From Aquatica leii (lineage: Eukaryota; Arthropoda; Insecta; Coleoptera; Lampyridae), in contig CM069437.1 of the NCBI GenBank assembly GCA_035610365.1, positions 57,870,093-57,934,092 of the forward strand: a stretch of 64,000 nucleotides of DNA. Reading direction: 5' to 3'. Position 1 is the first letter of the stretch. Each line of letters opens with the position of its first letter. The notes under the pieces were generated by a model that worked only from the letters and a program-made list of their open reading frames with translations, made no database searches and was not told the origin of the DNA. The translations under genes were made by a program, and so were the position numbers. Below, in pieces: positions 22,470 through 31,690 of this stretch.

Positions 22470-23942
22470 CTAACGTGGGGTCCGATCCAATTCGTTACCA
22501 ATGGACATTGACGAATTCTCATCGAAGAGTGGTTTTAAGTCTTGTACATGCCAGATGCCCGTGGCTTTTCCGTCGCCGTCTTCGAGTTCGTACGTGTTGG
22601 TACCCAGTCTTCGTTTGATCCTGAAAGGACCAAGGTACAAAGGGGCTAATTTGCTCGTAAAACGCTTGGAAGCATCCGAAATAACCTTGTTCTTTCTCCA
22701 TACCGACTGACCTGGGTAATAACTAGTGTCTCGCCGCCGTAGGTTGTAATAGCGCATATTACGCTCTCGTCCTAGACGTATCTTGGTTTCAATGTCCCGG
22801 TACAGTTTCTGAAAACCATCCTGACGTTTCATTAGTTCGTTTGTTTCAGGTGGCATAGGATCTATGGGTTTTCCAAGACGTTCTCGGTAATCGCTACCCT
22901 TCATGATATATTCACGTCCGAAATTGGCGAAATATGGGCTGTATCCCGTCGTGTCGTGCACTGATGTTCGAATCGCACAAGCTACAGCGGGTAGGTGTTC
23001 GTCCCAACGATGATGGTGAGTGTTGACGTAGGATCTGAGCATAGTCTTAACTACGCGGTTAACACGTTCTGTCGGGTTAGCTCTAGGATAATATAGAGCA
23101 GTGTAACAGATCTCGACACTGTATTTGCGGCACACGTTTTGGAATTCGTGGCTCTTCATTTGAACGCCATTGTCGCACAGTAGATACTGCGGGGCTCCAT
23201 AAGTAAGAAAAACTTCATTCTCCAAATGTTTGATCACGGTTTTTGCGGTAGCAGTTCTTAAAGCGAAGAGTAGGACATACTTCGTGAAATAATCTGTGAT
23301 GGCTAGGATTTGGGTGAATCCTCGAGATGTTCTTGGCAACGGACCCATTAAGTCGAGGCTTATCATCTGCCACGGAGCGGTGATGTTTGGGCGATTTCCC
23401 ATTAACCCAGCGGGTGGTTGCTGTTCAGGCTTACAGGTAGCACAGATTCGGCAGGACTTTACATATCGCTGCACGTCGCTCTTCATCTTGGGCCAATAAT
23501 AACGTTGACAGATCCTCAAGTATGTTTTCACTACTCCCATATGGCCTGAAGTCGGAGAATCATGTTGTTCCTTTAAGATTTCCCTTCGTTGTTCTTTCGG
23601 AACTACGGCTTTCCAGCATTCTGTATCTGTGGTTAGTTCCGGTAACCGACTTTTAACGTACTTGAATAAGGTACCTTGTTGCACTCTCCAGTTCGGGTAC
23701 ATTAATGGTGTTTTCTTAATTTTAGCCCTCATCTGGATATACCACTTATCGGTAGGTTGCTCAGCGATAATGGCGAGGTGTTCTTTCGACGAGAGGTCTT
23801 CTGGTAGCGGTACGGAACGCGATAAAAAGTCTGGTACAACATTCTCTTTACCTTTCGGTGGACTATGGTAAAGTCGAAACTTTGAAGTCGCAAGCTCCAT
23901 CGTCCAAGTCTGCCGGTCGGGTCTCGAAGTTTTTGTAGCCAT
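22470..23942 (-). CDS. pol: Gypsy Pol, integrase part
   Basis: Second part of pol. From about 23850 it carries the RNase H tether (KENVVPDFLSRSV). The zinc-binding HHCC domain follows (HDSPTSGHMGVV, then CRICATC). The DDE core has SLDLMGPLPRTS (first Asp), YLLCDNGVQMKS (second Asp) and NPTERVNRVVKTM (Glu). A GPF module (LYLGPFRIKRRLGTNTYELE) closes it. The first roughly 30 residues are out of register before the shift point. The break relative to the upstream part needs only one extra base in a short homopolymer run, so it could be an assembly error or a fresh inactivating mutation. Integrase would insert element DNA, giving the GTTT duplication seen. Confidence 0.93.
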   Translation of the reverse strand: MATKTSRPDRQTWTMELATSKFRLYHSPPKGKENVVPDFLSRSVPLPEDLSSKEHLAIIAEQPTDKWYIQMRAKIKKTPLMYPNWRVQQGTLFKYVKSRLPELTTDTECWKAVVPKEQRREILKEQHDSPTSGHMGVVKTYLRICQRYYWPKMKSDVQRYVKSCRICATCKPEQQPPAGLMGNRPNITAPWQMISLDLMGPLPRTSRGFTQILAITDYFTKYVLLFALRTATAKTVIKHLENEVFLTYGAPQYLLCDNGVQMKSHEFQNVCRKYSVEICYTALYYPRANPTERVNRVVKTMLRSYVNTHHHRWDEHLPAVACAIRTSVHDTTGYSPYFANFGREYIMKGSDYRERLGKPIDPMPPETNELMKRQDGFQKLYRDIETKIRLGRERNMRYYNLRRRDTSYYPGQSVWRKNKVISDASKRFTSKLAPLYLGPFRIKRRLGTNTYELEDGDGKATGIWHVQDLKPLFDENSSMSIGNELDRTPR

Positions 23943-25723
23943 AGCAGTGAGTGGTGGTCGGTAATAACGGTGAAGTGTACCCCTTCAAGGTACTGACGAA
24001 GAGTCTCTACGGCCCAAATGACCGCTAAACACTCGCGTTCGGTCGTGCTGTAGTTGCGTTCCTGACGGGACAGTGTTCGCGATAGAAAACAAATAACCTT
24101 TTCTCCCTCCGTATCGGTTTGAGTAAGCACCGCGCCTATTCCATACGCAGATGCGTCTGTCTGCAAAACAAAAGGTCTCTCAAAGTCGGGGCAAGTAAGT
24201 ATGGGTGCAGTCACCAACGATTGTTTAATAGAGTCAAATGCTCTCTCACAGGTGGTGGTCCAATTCCAGCTGGAACGTTTTTTGGTCAACTCGGTAAGGG
24301 GTGCTGCTACAGTGGAGTAATGAGGTACAAAACGCCTGTACCAAACAGACATTCCTAGAAATCGTCGTAACTCACGCACGTTCCGAGGTGCGGTAACATC
24401 AAGTATGGCCTTAATTTTGTCTGAGTCTACTCGAAGTCCATATTGGTCGACTACGTATCCCAGATACTTCAGTTGTGGTCTACAAAACAAACATTTCTCT
24501 TTGCTGATGGTGAGTCCTGCTGCTTGTAATCGCGTAAAAACTTTTTGTAGCATGTCTAGATGTGTCTCGAAGTCTGGTGACACAACAATTATATCGTCCA
24601 GATATACCAGGACATGTGGTTCAAGATCCGGTCCAAGTACGGTGTCAATCAGACGTTGCCAGGTGGCAGGGGCATTGGTGAGTCCGAAAGGCATTCGCTT
24701 AAAATGGTATTGTCCTCTACCTGGGACAGTGAAGGCAGTCAATTCGCGTGCCGAAGGTTTCATGCGAATTTGCCAATAAGCAGATCGAACGTCTAAACTG
24801 CTTAGATATTTCGCGTTCTTCAAACGATCCAAGATGGCCGAGATGTATGGTAAAGGATACGCATCCTTCTTCGTAACTGCGTTAAGTTTACGGAAATCTA
24901 CGCAGAATCGGAAAGTTCCATCCTTTTTGGGAACTAATAAGACAGGGGATGACCAACCGCTGGTTGATGGTTCGATAATGTCTGCTCGCAACATTTTATC
25001 TAGTTCAGCATCAATCAGTTGTTGTCTTGCAGGGGAAACCGGATAATATCGTTGTTTGAGTGGAGGTGCATCGGTCACGATGTCGTGTTCCACTAAAGTG
25101 GTGTACCCTAGACGGTCCTTATTCTCTTGATCGAAGTGTTTCGACAATAAGATGTTGAGTTGTTTCGTTTGCTCGGAATTTAATGTACTTATGTCATTTA
25201 TGGTGCAGGTGTCACAACTGGATTCGGCACCAAAATGCCATACATCCGTAGTTAAATTTGGGACAATATCCATGGCCAACCAAAAATCCATTCCGAGTAT
25301 TAATTGATGAGGAAACTCAGCTAAAATCAGAGCGGTAATTAGCTTGGTCTTTCCCATTAAAGTCATCGGTATTGCAATGGTTCCTAGCGTCTGGCACTTC
25401 TGACCATTGGCGACTATGCACTGAGGTGGGTTGTTGGTGTCAGCTGTAAGTCCAGCTTGTTGTAGAAACATCCATCCGGTACGTCCTATTATTGTTCTAC
25501 TTGCTCCAGAATCTAACAATCCTAAAAGATGGCGTCTAAGTATCTCAACTTTGAGGTAGGGTCTTTTATCTCCCTGAGCATGGTCAATAATGTAGTCCAA
25601 TAAGATGCTTTGCTTCAGATGTTCGGTTTGAGGTGATATGCTGTTCGGTAGGTCGCTGGGTTGCGAAGGAAAAGGCCTACCTTTCAGTTCCTTGGCATCC
25701 CGTTTCCCGAACACTTTTGACAC
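23729..25723 (-). CDS. pol: Gypsy Pol, protease to RNase H part
   Basis: First part of pol, in the -1 frame relative to gag. The protease has LLDSGASRTIIGR. The RT has DIIEPSTSGWSSPVLLVPKK, FRFCVDFRKLN, YLSSLDVRSAYWQI (first Asp), FGLTNAPATWQRL and VLVYLDDIIV (YLDD box intact). The RNase H has LQTDASAYGIGAVL, TERECLAVIWAVE and VITDHHSLLWL. All catalytic residues seen are present. At about 23850 a single-base length change shifts the frame, so the last roughly 40 residues of this frame are out of register. The remainder of pol continues in the frame ending at 22470. The ATG at 25723 is only the first Met of the open frame. Expression is probably by frameshifting from gag. Confidence 0.93.
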   Translation of the reverse strand: MSKVFGKRDAKELKGRPFPSQPSDLPNSISPQTEHLKQSILLDYIIDHAQGDKRPYLKVEILRRHLLGLLDSGASRTIIGRTGWMFLQQAGLTADTNNPPQCIVANGQKCQTLGTIAIPMTLMGKTKLITALILAEFPHQLILGMDFWLAMDIVPNLTTDVWHFGAESSCDTCTINDISTLNSEQTKQLNILLSKHFDQENKDRLGYTTLVEHDIVTDAPPLKQRYYPVSPARQQLIDAELDKMLRADIIEPSTSGWSSPVLLVPKKDGTFRFCVDFRKLNAVTKKDAYPLPYISAILDRLKNAKYLSSLDVRSAYWQIRMKPSARELTAFTVPGRGQYHFKRMPFGLTNAPATWQRLIDTVLGPDLEPHVLVYLDDIIVVSPDFETHLDMLQKVFTRLQAAGLTISKEKCLFCRPQLKYLGYVVDQYGLRVDSDKIKAILDVTAPRNVRELRRFLGMSVWYRRFVPHYSTVAAPLTELTKKRSSWNWTTTCERAFDSIKQSLVTAPILTCPDFERPFVLQTDASAYGIGAVLTQTDTEGEKVICFLSRTLSRQERNYSTTERECLAVIWAVETLRQYLEGVHFTVITDHHSLLWLQKLRDPTGRLGRWSLRLQSFDFTIVHRKVKRMLYQTFYRVPYRYQKTSRRKNTSPLSLSNLPISGISR

Positions 25724-27267
25724 GTCCTACTAGTCTCGCCTGGTGTTCCACATTTAAAACAATGTTTTTGTAGGGGCCGAGTGCATGTGTTGGCGCGATG
25801 ACCAGCTTGATGGCAGTTCCAACATGTACTCATGTATGCGGCTCTACAAGAAGTATCTGCCGCAGTGGCGTTGATAATCGGAGTTTCTTGTCCAATGCCA
25901 TCTGTCATCGTTTCCATAAGCTGTTCTTCAACCGCTGCAGTTCGTGCCGTATACATGGGTTTTCGATACATGCAGTTAGGCTCTAGCAGATCCTTGATGT
26001 TGGTAGGTGGTGGTTGACAAGTTCGTACCCGATCATTCACGTCTTCTATTGACTTACAGATTTGAGTAAGCTGTGCTAAAGATAGCACTACTTCCAGCGA
26101 TAAGGCTCTCTGGTAAATCGGTAATAGGTTCCGGCGAATCATATCAATTCTTACCGTTTCTGGTGGTTTACGGGTAAGTCTGTTAAATAAATTTTCCATG
26201 ATTGATAGGTAGACTACAATTTTCTCTTCAGCTCCTTGAGTTCTTTGTCTAATCTCGTCCCATAATCGACATTCGTAGTCTCGTGGTAAAAAGGTATTTC
26301 GCAATTGCTTTTGAAGATCATCCCAATTGGTGAACTGATGTTTTAAAGAACGGTACCACATCAAAGCGGGTCCAGATAAGACTTCTACAATCGATTGAAA
26401 AATTTGGGCGGGTGTGACTCCTCTTGATATTCGAAGTTCTTCGAGGCGCTCTAGAAAATCGTTGACATTCGTCGTGCCGTCAAAAGTAATGTTCCATTTG
26501 CACAATGGTACAAACGCTGGTGATCGATCTTGACGGTAATTGTACTGCGAGTGACCAGGAAAATATTCAGATTTGTTCTGGTAGATGTCTTCTCTACACG
26601 TAGTATTTACAAATCGTGATTGTTTGGCTATACTGTTCCAGGTTGCTGATGCAGTATTTACAAAAACAGGCGACGATGTTGGTGGTTCGTCCATAAAGTG
26701 GGTTTTTCCAGCGAAATCAATTTGAGTGCTGTAGCATGGTTTCTCTGGAGAATGCTTGTCCTGTGACTGGTGAGTTTTATTACGATTTGATCGATGCTCG
26801 GTTTGTCGTAAAACATCTTCTAACTCATCGTTCGGCATATCAATTAAAGATTGCGACATCCTTGGTTGTTCAGTGTGTGGTGCTTCTCGACGAAATGTTT
26901 CTCCTACTTGTTGAAATAATGTCCGGTACTGGCTTAAAAGATTTTCCTTAATCGCTTCCATTTCCGAACTAGACTGTAAACCATTTAGTCTTGATCGTAC
27001 GTGCAACAGCCGAGAGGTAATTCGTTCATATTCTAAACGTCGATTCTGATAATCGAAGTCTTCTATTTCAGTTTGCAAGTCCGAAAGCTTTAAGGTACAA
27101 AGATGTAATTCTTGCTCGGTATCCACTTCGTCGTCTACTATGTATGGTCGAACAGACAACACTTGTTTGAGTTGTTTCCTAAGTTCCGGTAATGTCGTTG
27201 GTATCGGTGCTCCACGAATTCGTAATTCGTATACGACTTCATCACGAAGGAGGTATTTAGGATCCAT
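25684..27267 (-). CDS. gag: Gypsy Gag polyprotein
   Basis: Intact 527-residue frame starting MDPKYLLRDEVVYELRIRG. It has the N-terminal helical region with a predicted coiled-coil-like stretch (residues about 50-120), a low-complexity middle, and a capsid-like region with WDDLQKQLRNTFLP and RTQGAEEKIVVYLSIM (residues about 300-360). It ends with zinc knuckles at residues 482-520. The first knuckle, CWNCHQAGHRANTC, is a canonical CCHC box. The second, CFKCGTPGETSRTC, lacks the His, and a further CQKC-type pair follows. A histidine-less second knuckle is known in several insect Gypsy lineages. Gag would package element RNA in cytoplasmic particles. It overlaps pol by 40 bases. Confidence 0.92.
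   Translation of the reverse strand: MDPKYLLRDEVVYELRIRGAPIPTTLPELRKQLKQVLSVRPYIVDDEVDTEQELHLCTLKLSDLQTEIEDFDYQNRRLEYERITSRLLHVRSRLNGLQSSSEMEAIKENLLSQYRTLFQQVGETFRREAPHTEQPRMSQSLIDMPNDELEDVLRQTEHRSNRNKTHQSQDKHSPEKPCYSTQIDFAGKTHFMDEPPTSSPVFVNTASATWNSIAKQSRFVNTTCREDIYQNKSEYFPGHSQYNYRQDRSPAFVPLCKWNITFDGTTNVNDFLERLEELRISRGVTPAQIFQSIVEVLSGPALMWYRSLKHQFTNWDDLQKQLRNTFLPRDYECRLWDEIRQRTQGAEEKIVVYLSIMENLFNRLTRKPPETVRIDMIRRNLLPIYQRALSLEVVLSLAQLTQICKSIEDVNDRVRTCQPPPTNIKDLLEPNCMYRKPMYTARTAAVEEQLMETMTDGIGQETPIINATAADTSCRAAYMSTCWNCHQAGHRANTCTRPLQKHCFKCGTPGETSRTCQKCSGNGMPRN
25702..25708 (-). promoter_or_regulatory. -1 ribosomal frameshift slippery site GGGAAAC
   Basis: In the gag zero frame (codons 520-522) the minus strand reads TC G GGA AAC, exactly the X XXY YYZ heptamer. 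Slipping back one base continues GGG AAA CGG into the pol frame (GKRDAKELKG). It lies inside the 40-base gag/pol overlap, just before the gag stop. A GGTAGG and CCTACC pair downstream could form a weak stem, but it starts about 21 bases away, so the stimulator is unproven. Confidence 0.75.
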
Positions 27268-27400
27268 TCTTAAATATTTTGTTGTTGCTTAAACTTAACC
27301 TATACTAACTAATAACTAAAAACGTACACAAGAAGATATGTAAACTATATCCAATGAACTAACCAAAAAAAGAAAACTAATCCTTACTGGAATAAAAGAA

Positions 27401-27745
27401 CTATAAAGAAATAAAAAGAACTGTAGTTGCAGGACTGACTTTCGAGGCCGAAACGTTGGGTGCCAATTCTCTATCACGCCTTACTCCCTGTGGTGGTGCG
27501 GAGGCGAGGAAGGGGCAGGTAGATTGCTTCGCCCAGCTAGCTCGTTCGGGTCGTGGATCTGATGGAACTGTGCTGGTGGTCGTCACAGTTACCGGGCGCC
27601 AGGGTTCAGTGATCCACTGAACGAAGCAACTACTCTGCATACAACCTCCACGGAACCCAAGTGGAGGGATTACCCTAGGTTTTTCTTCTTCCAACTCAAC
27701 TAACCTAAAATACACCACGCGAAAGACGGCAACAATAAAAGCCAA
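27401..27745 (-). CDS. LTR-encoded reading frame in 5' LTR (unknown)
   Basis: 114-residue frame beginning MAFIVAVFRVVYFRLVELEE in the downstream part of the 5' LTR. It runs across the LTR edge and primer-binding site and ends in the leader, upstream of gag. The first half has a short hydrophobic stretch and the rest is Pro/Arg-rich. No family was recognised. Its start lies about 22 bases after a potential AATAAA. It could be an upstream reading frame influencing gag translation, or chance. Confidence 0.35.
   Translation of the reverse strand: MAFIVAVFRVVYFRLVELEEEKPRVIPPLGFRGGCMQSSCFVQWITEPWRPVTVTTTSTVPSDPRPERASWAKQSTCPFLASAPPQGVRRDRELAPNVSASKVSPATTVLFISL
27449..27466 (-). other. primer-binding site
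   Basis: Minus-strand TGGCACCCAACG begins a few bases inside the 5' LTR. TGG pairs with a tRNA CCA end. The first 12 bases differ at one position from the TGGCGCCCAACG site used with tRNA-Lys in other retroelements, so a Lys-type primer is plausible. Later bases diverge. Confidence 0.65.
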
Positions 27746-29472
27746 GGATAAAGAACCAAAAGATGTTTATTTCTCTTCCAAATCAACAGTTAACCAAAAA
27801 TCGATGGTACATAAATATAAACGGCGTCAACCACGTTTACGCAAATCCCCAATAATGAACACAAAACAAAACCCCATACTAATAATAATGCCTTAATATC
27901 TACTAAATATATAACACACATAAAATATATATATATACAAAATGTACCTTACTCACCGTGTCATTAACCCTCTATAATGAACTGTAAACCTTGTTGGTTT
28001 AAAAAAAAACAAACTGAATTAAATGCAAGACAAAAGGTGATTAGTTTCTTTATCTTTTCTTTTCTTACAGGGACCAAAACTACTACTACGCGCAATTCGT
28101 CAAATTACGCCCAAAATAACAAGTAAACCATATATATATGCATACATATACGTCGCCACTAGAATAACCACAAAAAGAAATATCAAAGGACTAAATAAAT
28201 GCTTATCGTTAATTACAAACGTTATTCGTTGGAATCCCCTACAGAAATGTATCACCTTCTTTATAATAATGATATAATCACAATGCAAAACTAAATATGA
28301 ATCAATGACCGGTTTACACAACAAGAATTTTTAAGTGACAGGGATTTTTCGTTCTTTCATTGAGTGACAAGTGACAACAGTGTAAAAAACAACGTGCATG
28401 AAAGTTGACACATGTTGCATGCGATTGAATGTCTTTTTATTTTCGTTTTTATAGAATCCCTTTTATTTTATTCTTATTCGGTGTGTGAATGTTTGAATTT
28501 GTGCGGTGTGAATGTTCTATTTTTTTTTTGTGATGTGAATGTTATTTTTTTGTATGAATGTCCTATTTTTTTGTGTGAATGTGCTATTTTGTTGTGGTGG
28601 TATCAGGTGAGTTAAACTTCACAAATCTTAACTATTTACAATTAAAGTTATAACAGGTACATCAGGACGAACACTAATACACGGACTGACCTTGTCGCAG
28701 CTGTCTTCGGCACTTTATCGATGGGAAGGTACGTACCAAATATTTAACCAAACACACACTAAAACCAGGTACTTTGTAGGTCGATGTTGCCCCAATGCTT
28801 CCGGGTGTCGAAGCAGGGTCCCGTATGCGACAGATTGACGAAGTAAGTACAGCGAGACGAATTACTTTACATAAACTTCCCCGTTGACAAGTTGTATATG
28901 GAAGGGCCCAAAATCGCAAGCAGCTCACAGCGATACAACGTATTTACAACACCATATTCCAAGAGAACGAATAAAAAGCAAAAATAAAGCGAAACGAGCA
29001 ACAGGGGCAGAAACAAAACAGAAAACAAAAAGCCTAAAATGACTATCGTTAGCTTAGTGATTAAACTGAAAATCGAATGTGCTTACCTTAGGTGTAATGC
29101 GGCTTGCTTGTAATGAGGTAGTTTCTTTTTATCCCGTTCAATACGGTGATTCTCTACTGTAATTCACGATAACCAAATATCCATAATACTAATCCAAATA
29201 CACAGAGAAATAATAATTGTACTTTCAGAATTGATCCGGTAATTTTCCGGGTGCTCTAAGCACAGGCTCTGTTGTACATTCCACCTCGTACGTGATAAGA
29301 CAAGAAGTGACCGAATTTTCCGTTCTGACGTTCTTATCAGTATCTACATTCTTTTTCAAAAAAACTTATACCGCTATCAAATTTTACCTTTTCTAGGCGG
29401 GAAATTGTTGTTTAAGTTGTTTGGCCTAACTTTCATAGGACCTAATTGTTATTAAGATTTTATCCTGTTACA
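27472..29472 (-). repeat. 5' LTR of the Gypsy element
   Basis: About 2001 bp, nearly identical to the 3' LTR. On the minus strand a TATATATA run (28131-28138) could be a core promoter and an AATAAA (27767-27772) a polyadenylation signal. Both are inferences from sequence alone. The T-rich TGTGAATGT minisatellite lies at about 28480-28592. Confidence 0.93.
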
Positions 29473-29476
29473 GTTT
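29473..29476. repeat. target site duplication GTTT, right
   Basis: Four bases immediately outside the right LTR that match the left flank. Confidence 0.75.
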
Positions 29477-30005
29477 ACTGCTACTGTGATAGGATGCGAT
29501 TTTCAGAATCTGTGACCTTTAACCCTTGGATACATAAGCGGGGTCTGTAGAACCTCAGGTTTGTTATTTTGTTGTTATATTTCTGTGTTTTTATAGTTAA
29601 ACTCAAATGGCTCTGCGAATTCTTCTAACACACGTTTTCTTACACAGATGATAGCAAATTTGATTAAATTTCAAATTCAGTGACAAAAAAAATATTTTTT
29701 TTATATCTACCACAACTTTTCAGATGTGGGGTTGAATGAAACCCCGGTTTATTTTTCAAATTCTTGAGTAGCAAGATGTTTCTGTTGCGATTGCATTTGC
29801 TTAGTTTGTTTTAGTTAGGTTCGTGTTAAAACAAGATTACGAATAATAGCGTTCCGACTTGCCCCATCTTGGTGAGATTTGTAGAAGGAATGCAATCGTA
29901 CGCGCACACTTACACACATGCGTACGCCCACACGTACAATATAAATACCTGTAGACTAGCGTAGTTTTTCAGTTTCTGCTTTGAGTGATTGTGTTATTGT
30001 TTATA

Positions 30006-30385
30006 ATGGCAACCAGAAAGCGCAGTGTAAAACCAACTGATCCTGTTTTTGATGAAATGGTTAAACAATGGGCTGAAAAATTTGACGACGTAAGTTCGAC
30101 GAGTAGCATTGCTTCAATTGAAGATGCGGAAATAAACGTTGAAGACCTAACAGATAGTGATGAAAGCGACGATAGCGGAAGAATATCTGATAAAGACTCA
30201 AATGAAGAAGCGCCACGCCCGGGTGCAATGGACGATTCGATTGGCGATTACGTGGCTCCAAGCGGTTTGATATGGAAATCTTTTCTCCCAAGGAAAAGTA
30301 AAGGCACATAATGTCATGAGTGTAGTCCCTGGACCGACTCGTCGTATTCGAACTACAACGTGTTACGTGCATAAATTTAAATAAT
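30006..30385 (+). pseudogene. piggyBac transposase, N-terminal part
   Basis: Starts MATRKRSVKPTDPVFDEMVK and is followed by a strongly acidic, Ser-rich region (DVSSTSSIASIEDAEI, LTDSDESDDSGRISDKDSNE), as is usual for piggyBac N-termini. A one-base shift near 30290 separates SFLPRKSKGT from the continuation KVKAHNVMSVVPGPTR, which matches the conserved HNxxxxxPGPTR-type motif. Similarity stops near 30385. The ATG at 30006 is chosen because a short upstream Met only adds a hydrophobic leader. Confidence 0.78.
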
Positions 30386-30389
30386 GCAT

Positions 30390-31690
30390 CACCCTGTACA
30401 TCAATTTAATTAAAAACTACTTTGATATTTCTTGACGCCATCTATCGGGTTCGTTGGTCACTTTGTATTGACAGACGGCATCCGGTGTCAGACCGGCATT
30501 TTTGCACTTTACCATCGTACCGGTTAATATCTATGTCTGCGTGAATTGAATATCGTTTTCAAGAATCATCCACGTGCTGGGACACGATGGAAATTAGTAG
30601 TTTCTCTTAAATAATTGATTTCATACCCGCAGACACCATGTGCCACCTTCATGAATAGGGATATTCGGATCGTTACATAAAATCCTCAAGGGGGAAATTA
30701 TAAGCGAAAGCGGAAGATCTTAATTACTGTAGACGATTTAATTCTATGTGGAGGCCATATCTTCACCTTGGTGACTAACACATGGTTCGGAAGATCTTAA
30801 TTACTGGGTCCGATTAAATTCTATTCGAAGGCAATTACTTAATACCACCAGAGGCGTAACATTAATGTAACAGCATACGATAAGTGTCGGTTCGTTTACT
30901 GTCCTTTAAATATGTCTTTATTTGTAGTTTGTGAGTCGCCAGGTAGACACGTCTATATTTTTCAGGAAGTTTAATTGTAGGAGGCCGTAGGAAAAACGTT
31001 TTTCTGACAGCACTCTGGAACTTGGTAAGTCAATTTTTTTGTACTTAGTTATACGTGATCGCTACGGTAACTCACGACTTATTATATTTGCTAATTGTAC
31101 GTGCTAATTGATTTGTTACTTGTGTTTGTTACTAAATTAAGTTAGATAAATTACTTATCGCTTGCTGCCTATATCTACAATCAATCATCATGGTTAATGT
31201 TACTTGTTGATAAAATTATATACATGTTATATTACTTACACGCTTGTTTGACGTGTAGTGTAAGTTGCCGATCCTACTGTTATGCTCTTTTCTATATTCT
31301 ATACAGTCCCGGCGTATATTTGATTATTTAAATGTTAGTAGATTTAGCGTTATAGAGGAATTAAAGTACCATTGTTGTTAATGATCGAGTTTCTTTTCCA
31401 TTTTAGTCGTTTCTTTCAGCAGTTACGAACTTAACATCATAGTTACAAGTTTAGTACCATTTCTGCTGTGAGCAGGCAGAAACTTACTTTGGACAGGCTC
31501 TGGCGCCCTTAATTAGCTTTTATTTACCTCTAAGAACCCTACCCTCTCTCCGACTGTTGAGAGTTGGCCGTGCAGGTTCGTAACCAGCTAAAACTTGTAA
31601 CAAACGCCTATTGATTCTTTCAATTTGTTTATAACAAGAGAAATGTTAGTAGAAATCTGTTTGTGTACAAATACAGAAGGATGACGAGTC
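30390..31690. other. unidentified 1.3-kb stretch within piggyBac element
   Basis: This region replaces the transposase segment expected between the acidic N-terminus and the DDE domain. It contains an imperfect direct repeat beginning CGGAAGATCTTAATTACT at 30711 and 30788, and no coding motif. It could be an inserted non-autonomous element. Confidence 0.5.

Larger units (their letters stand above)
20131..29476 (-). mobile_element. structurally complete Gypsy LTR retrotransposon
   Basis: LTRs at 20135-22137 and 27472-29472 flank gag and pol on the minus strand, and GTTT is duplicated at both outer edges. The element orientation is right to left: 5' LTR (27472-29472), primer-binding site, gag (27267-25684), pol in the -1 frame (25723 to 22470), polypurine tract (22138-22148), 3' LTR. 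No env frame is present. By eye the two LTRs differ at only about a dozen places over 2.0 kb, many of them homopolymer lengths, so insertion is recent. The 2-kb LTR length and the gag second zinc knuckle suggest an Osvaldo/Ulysses-like lineage. That clade call is inference. Confidence 0.93.

Noticed and set aside
22501..25986. Plus-strand reading frames of 60-124 codons within the Gypsy element
   Set aside because: All lie antisense to gag or pol, whose catalytic motifs are unambiguous on the minus strand.
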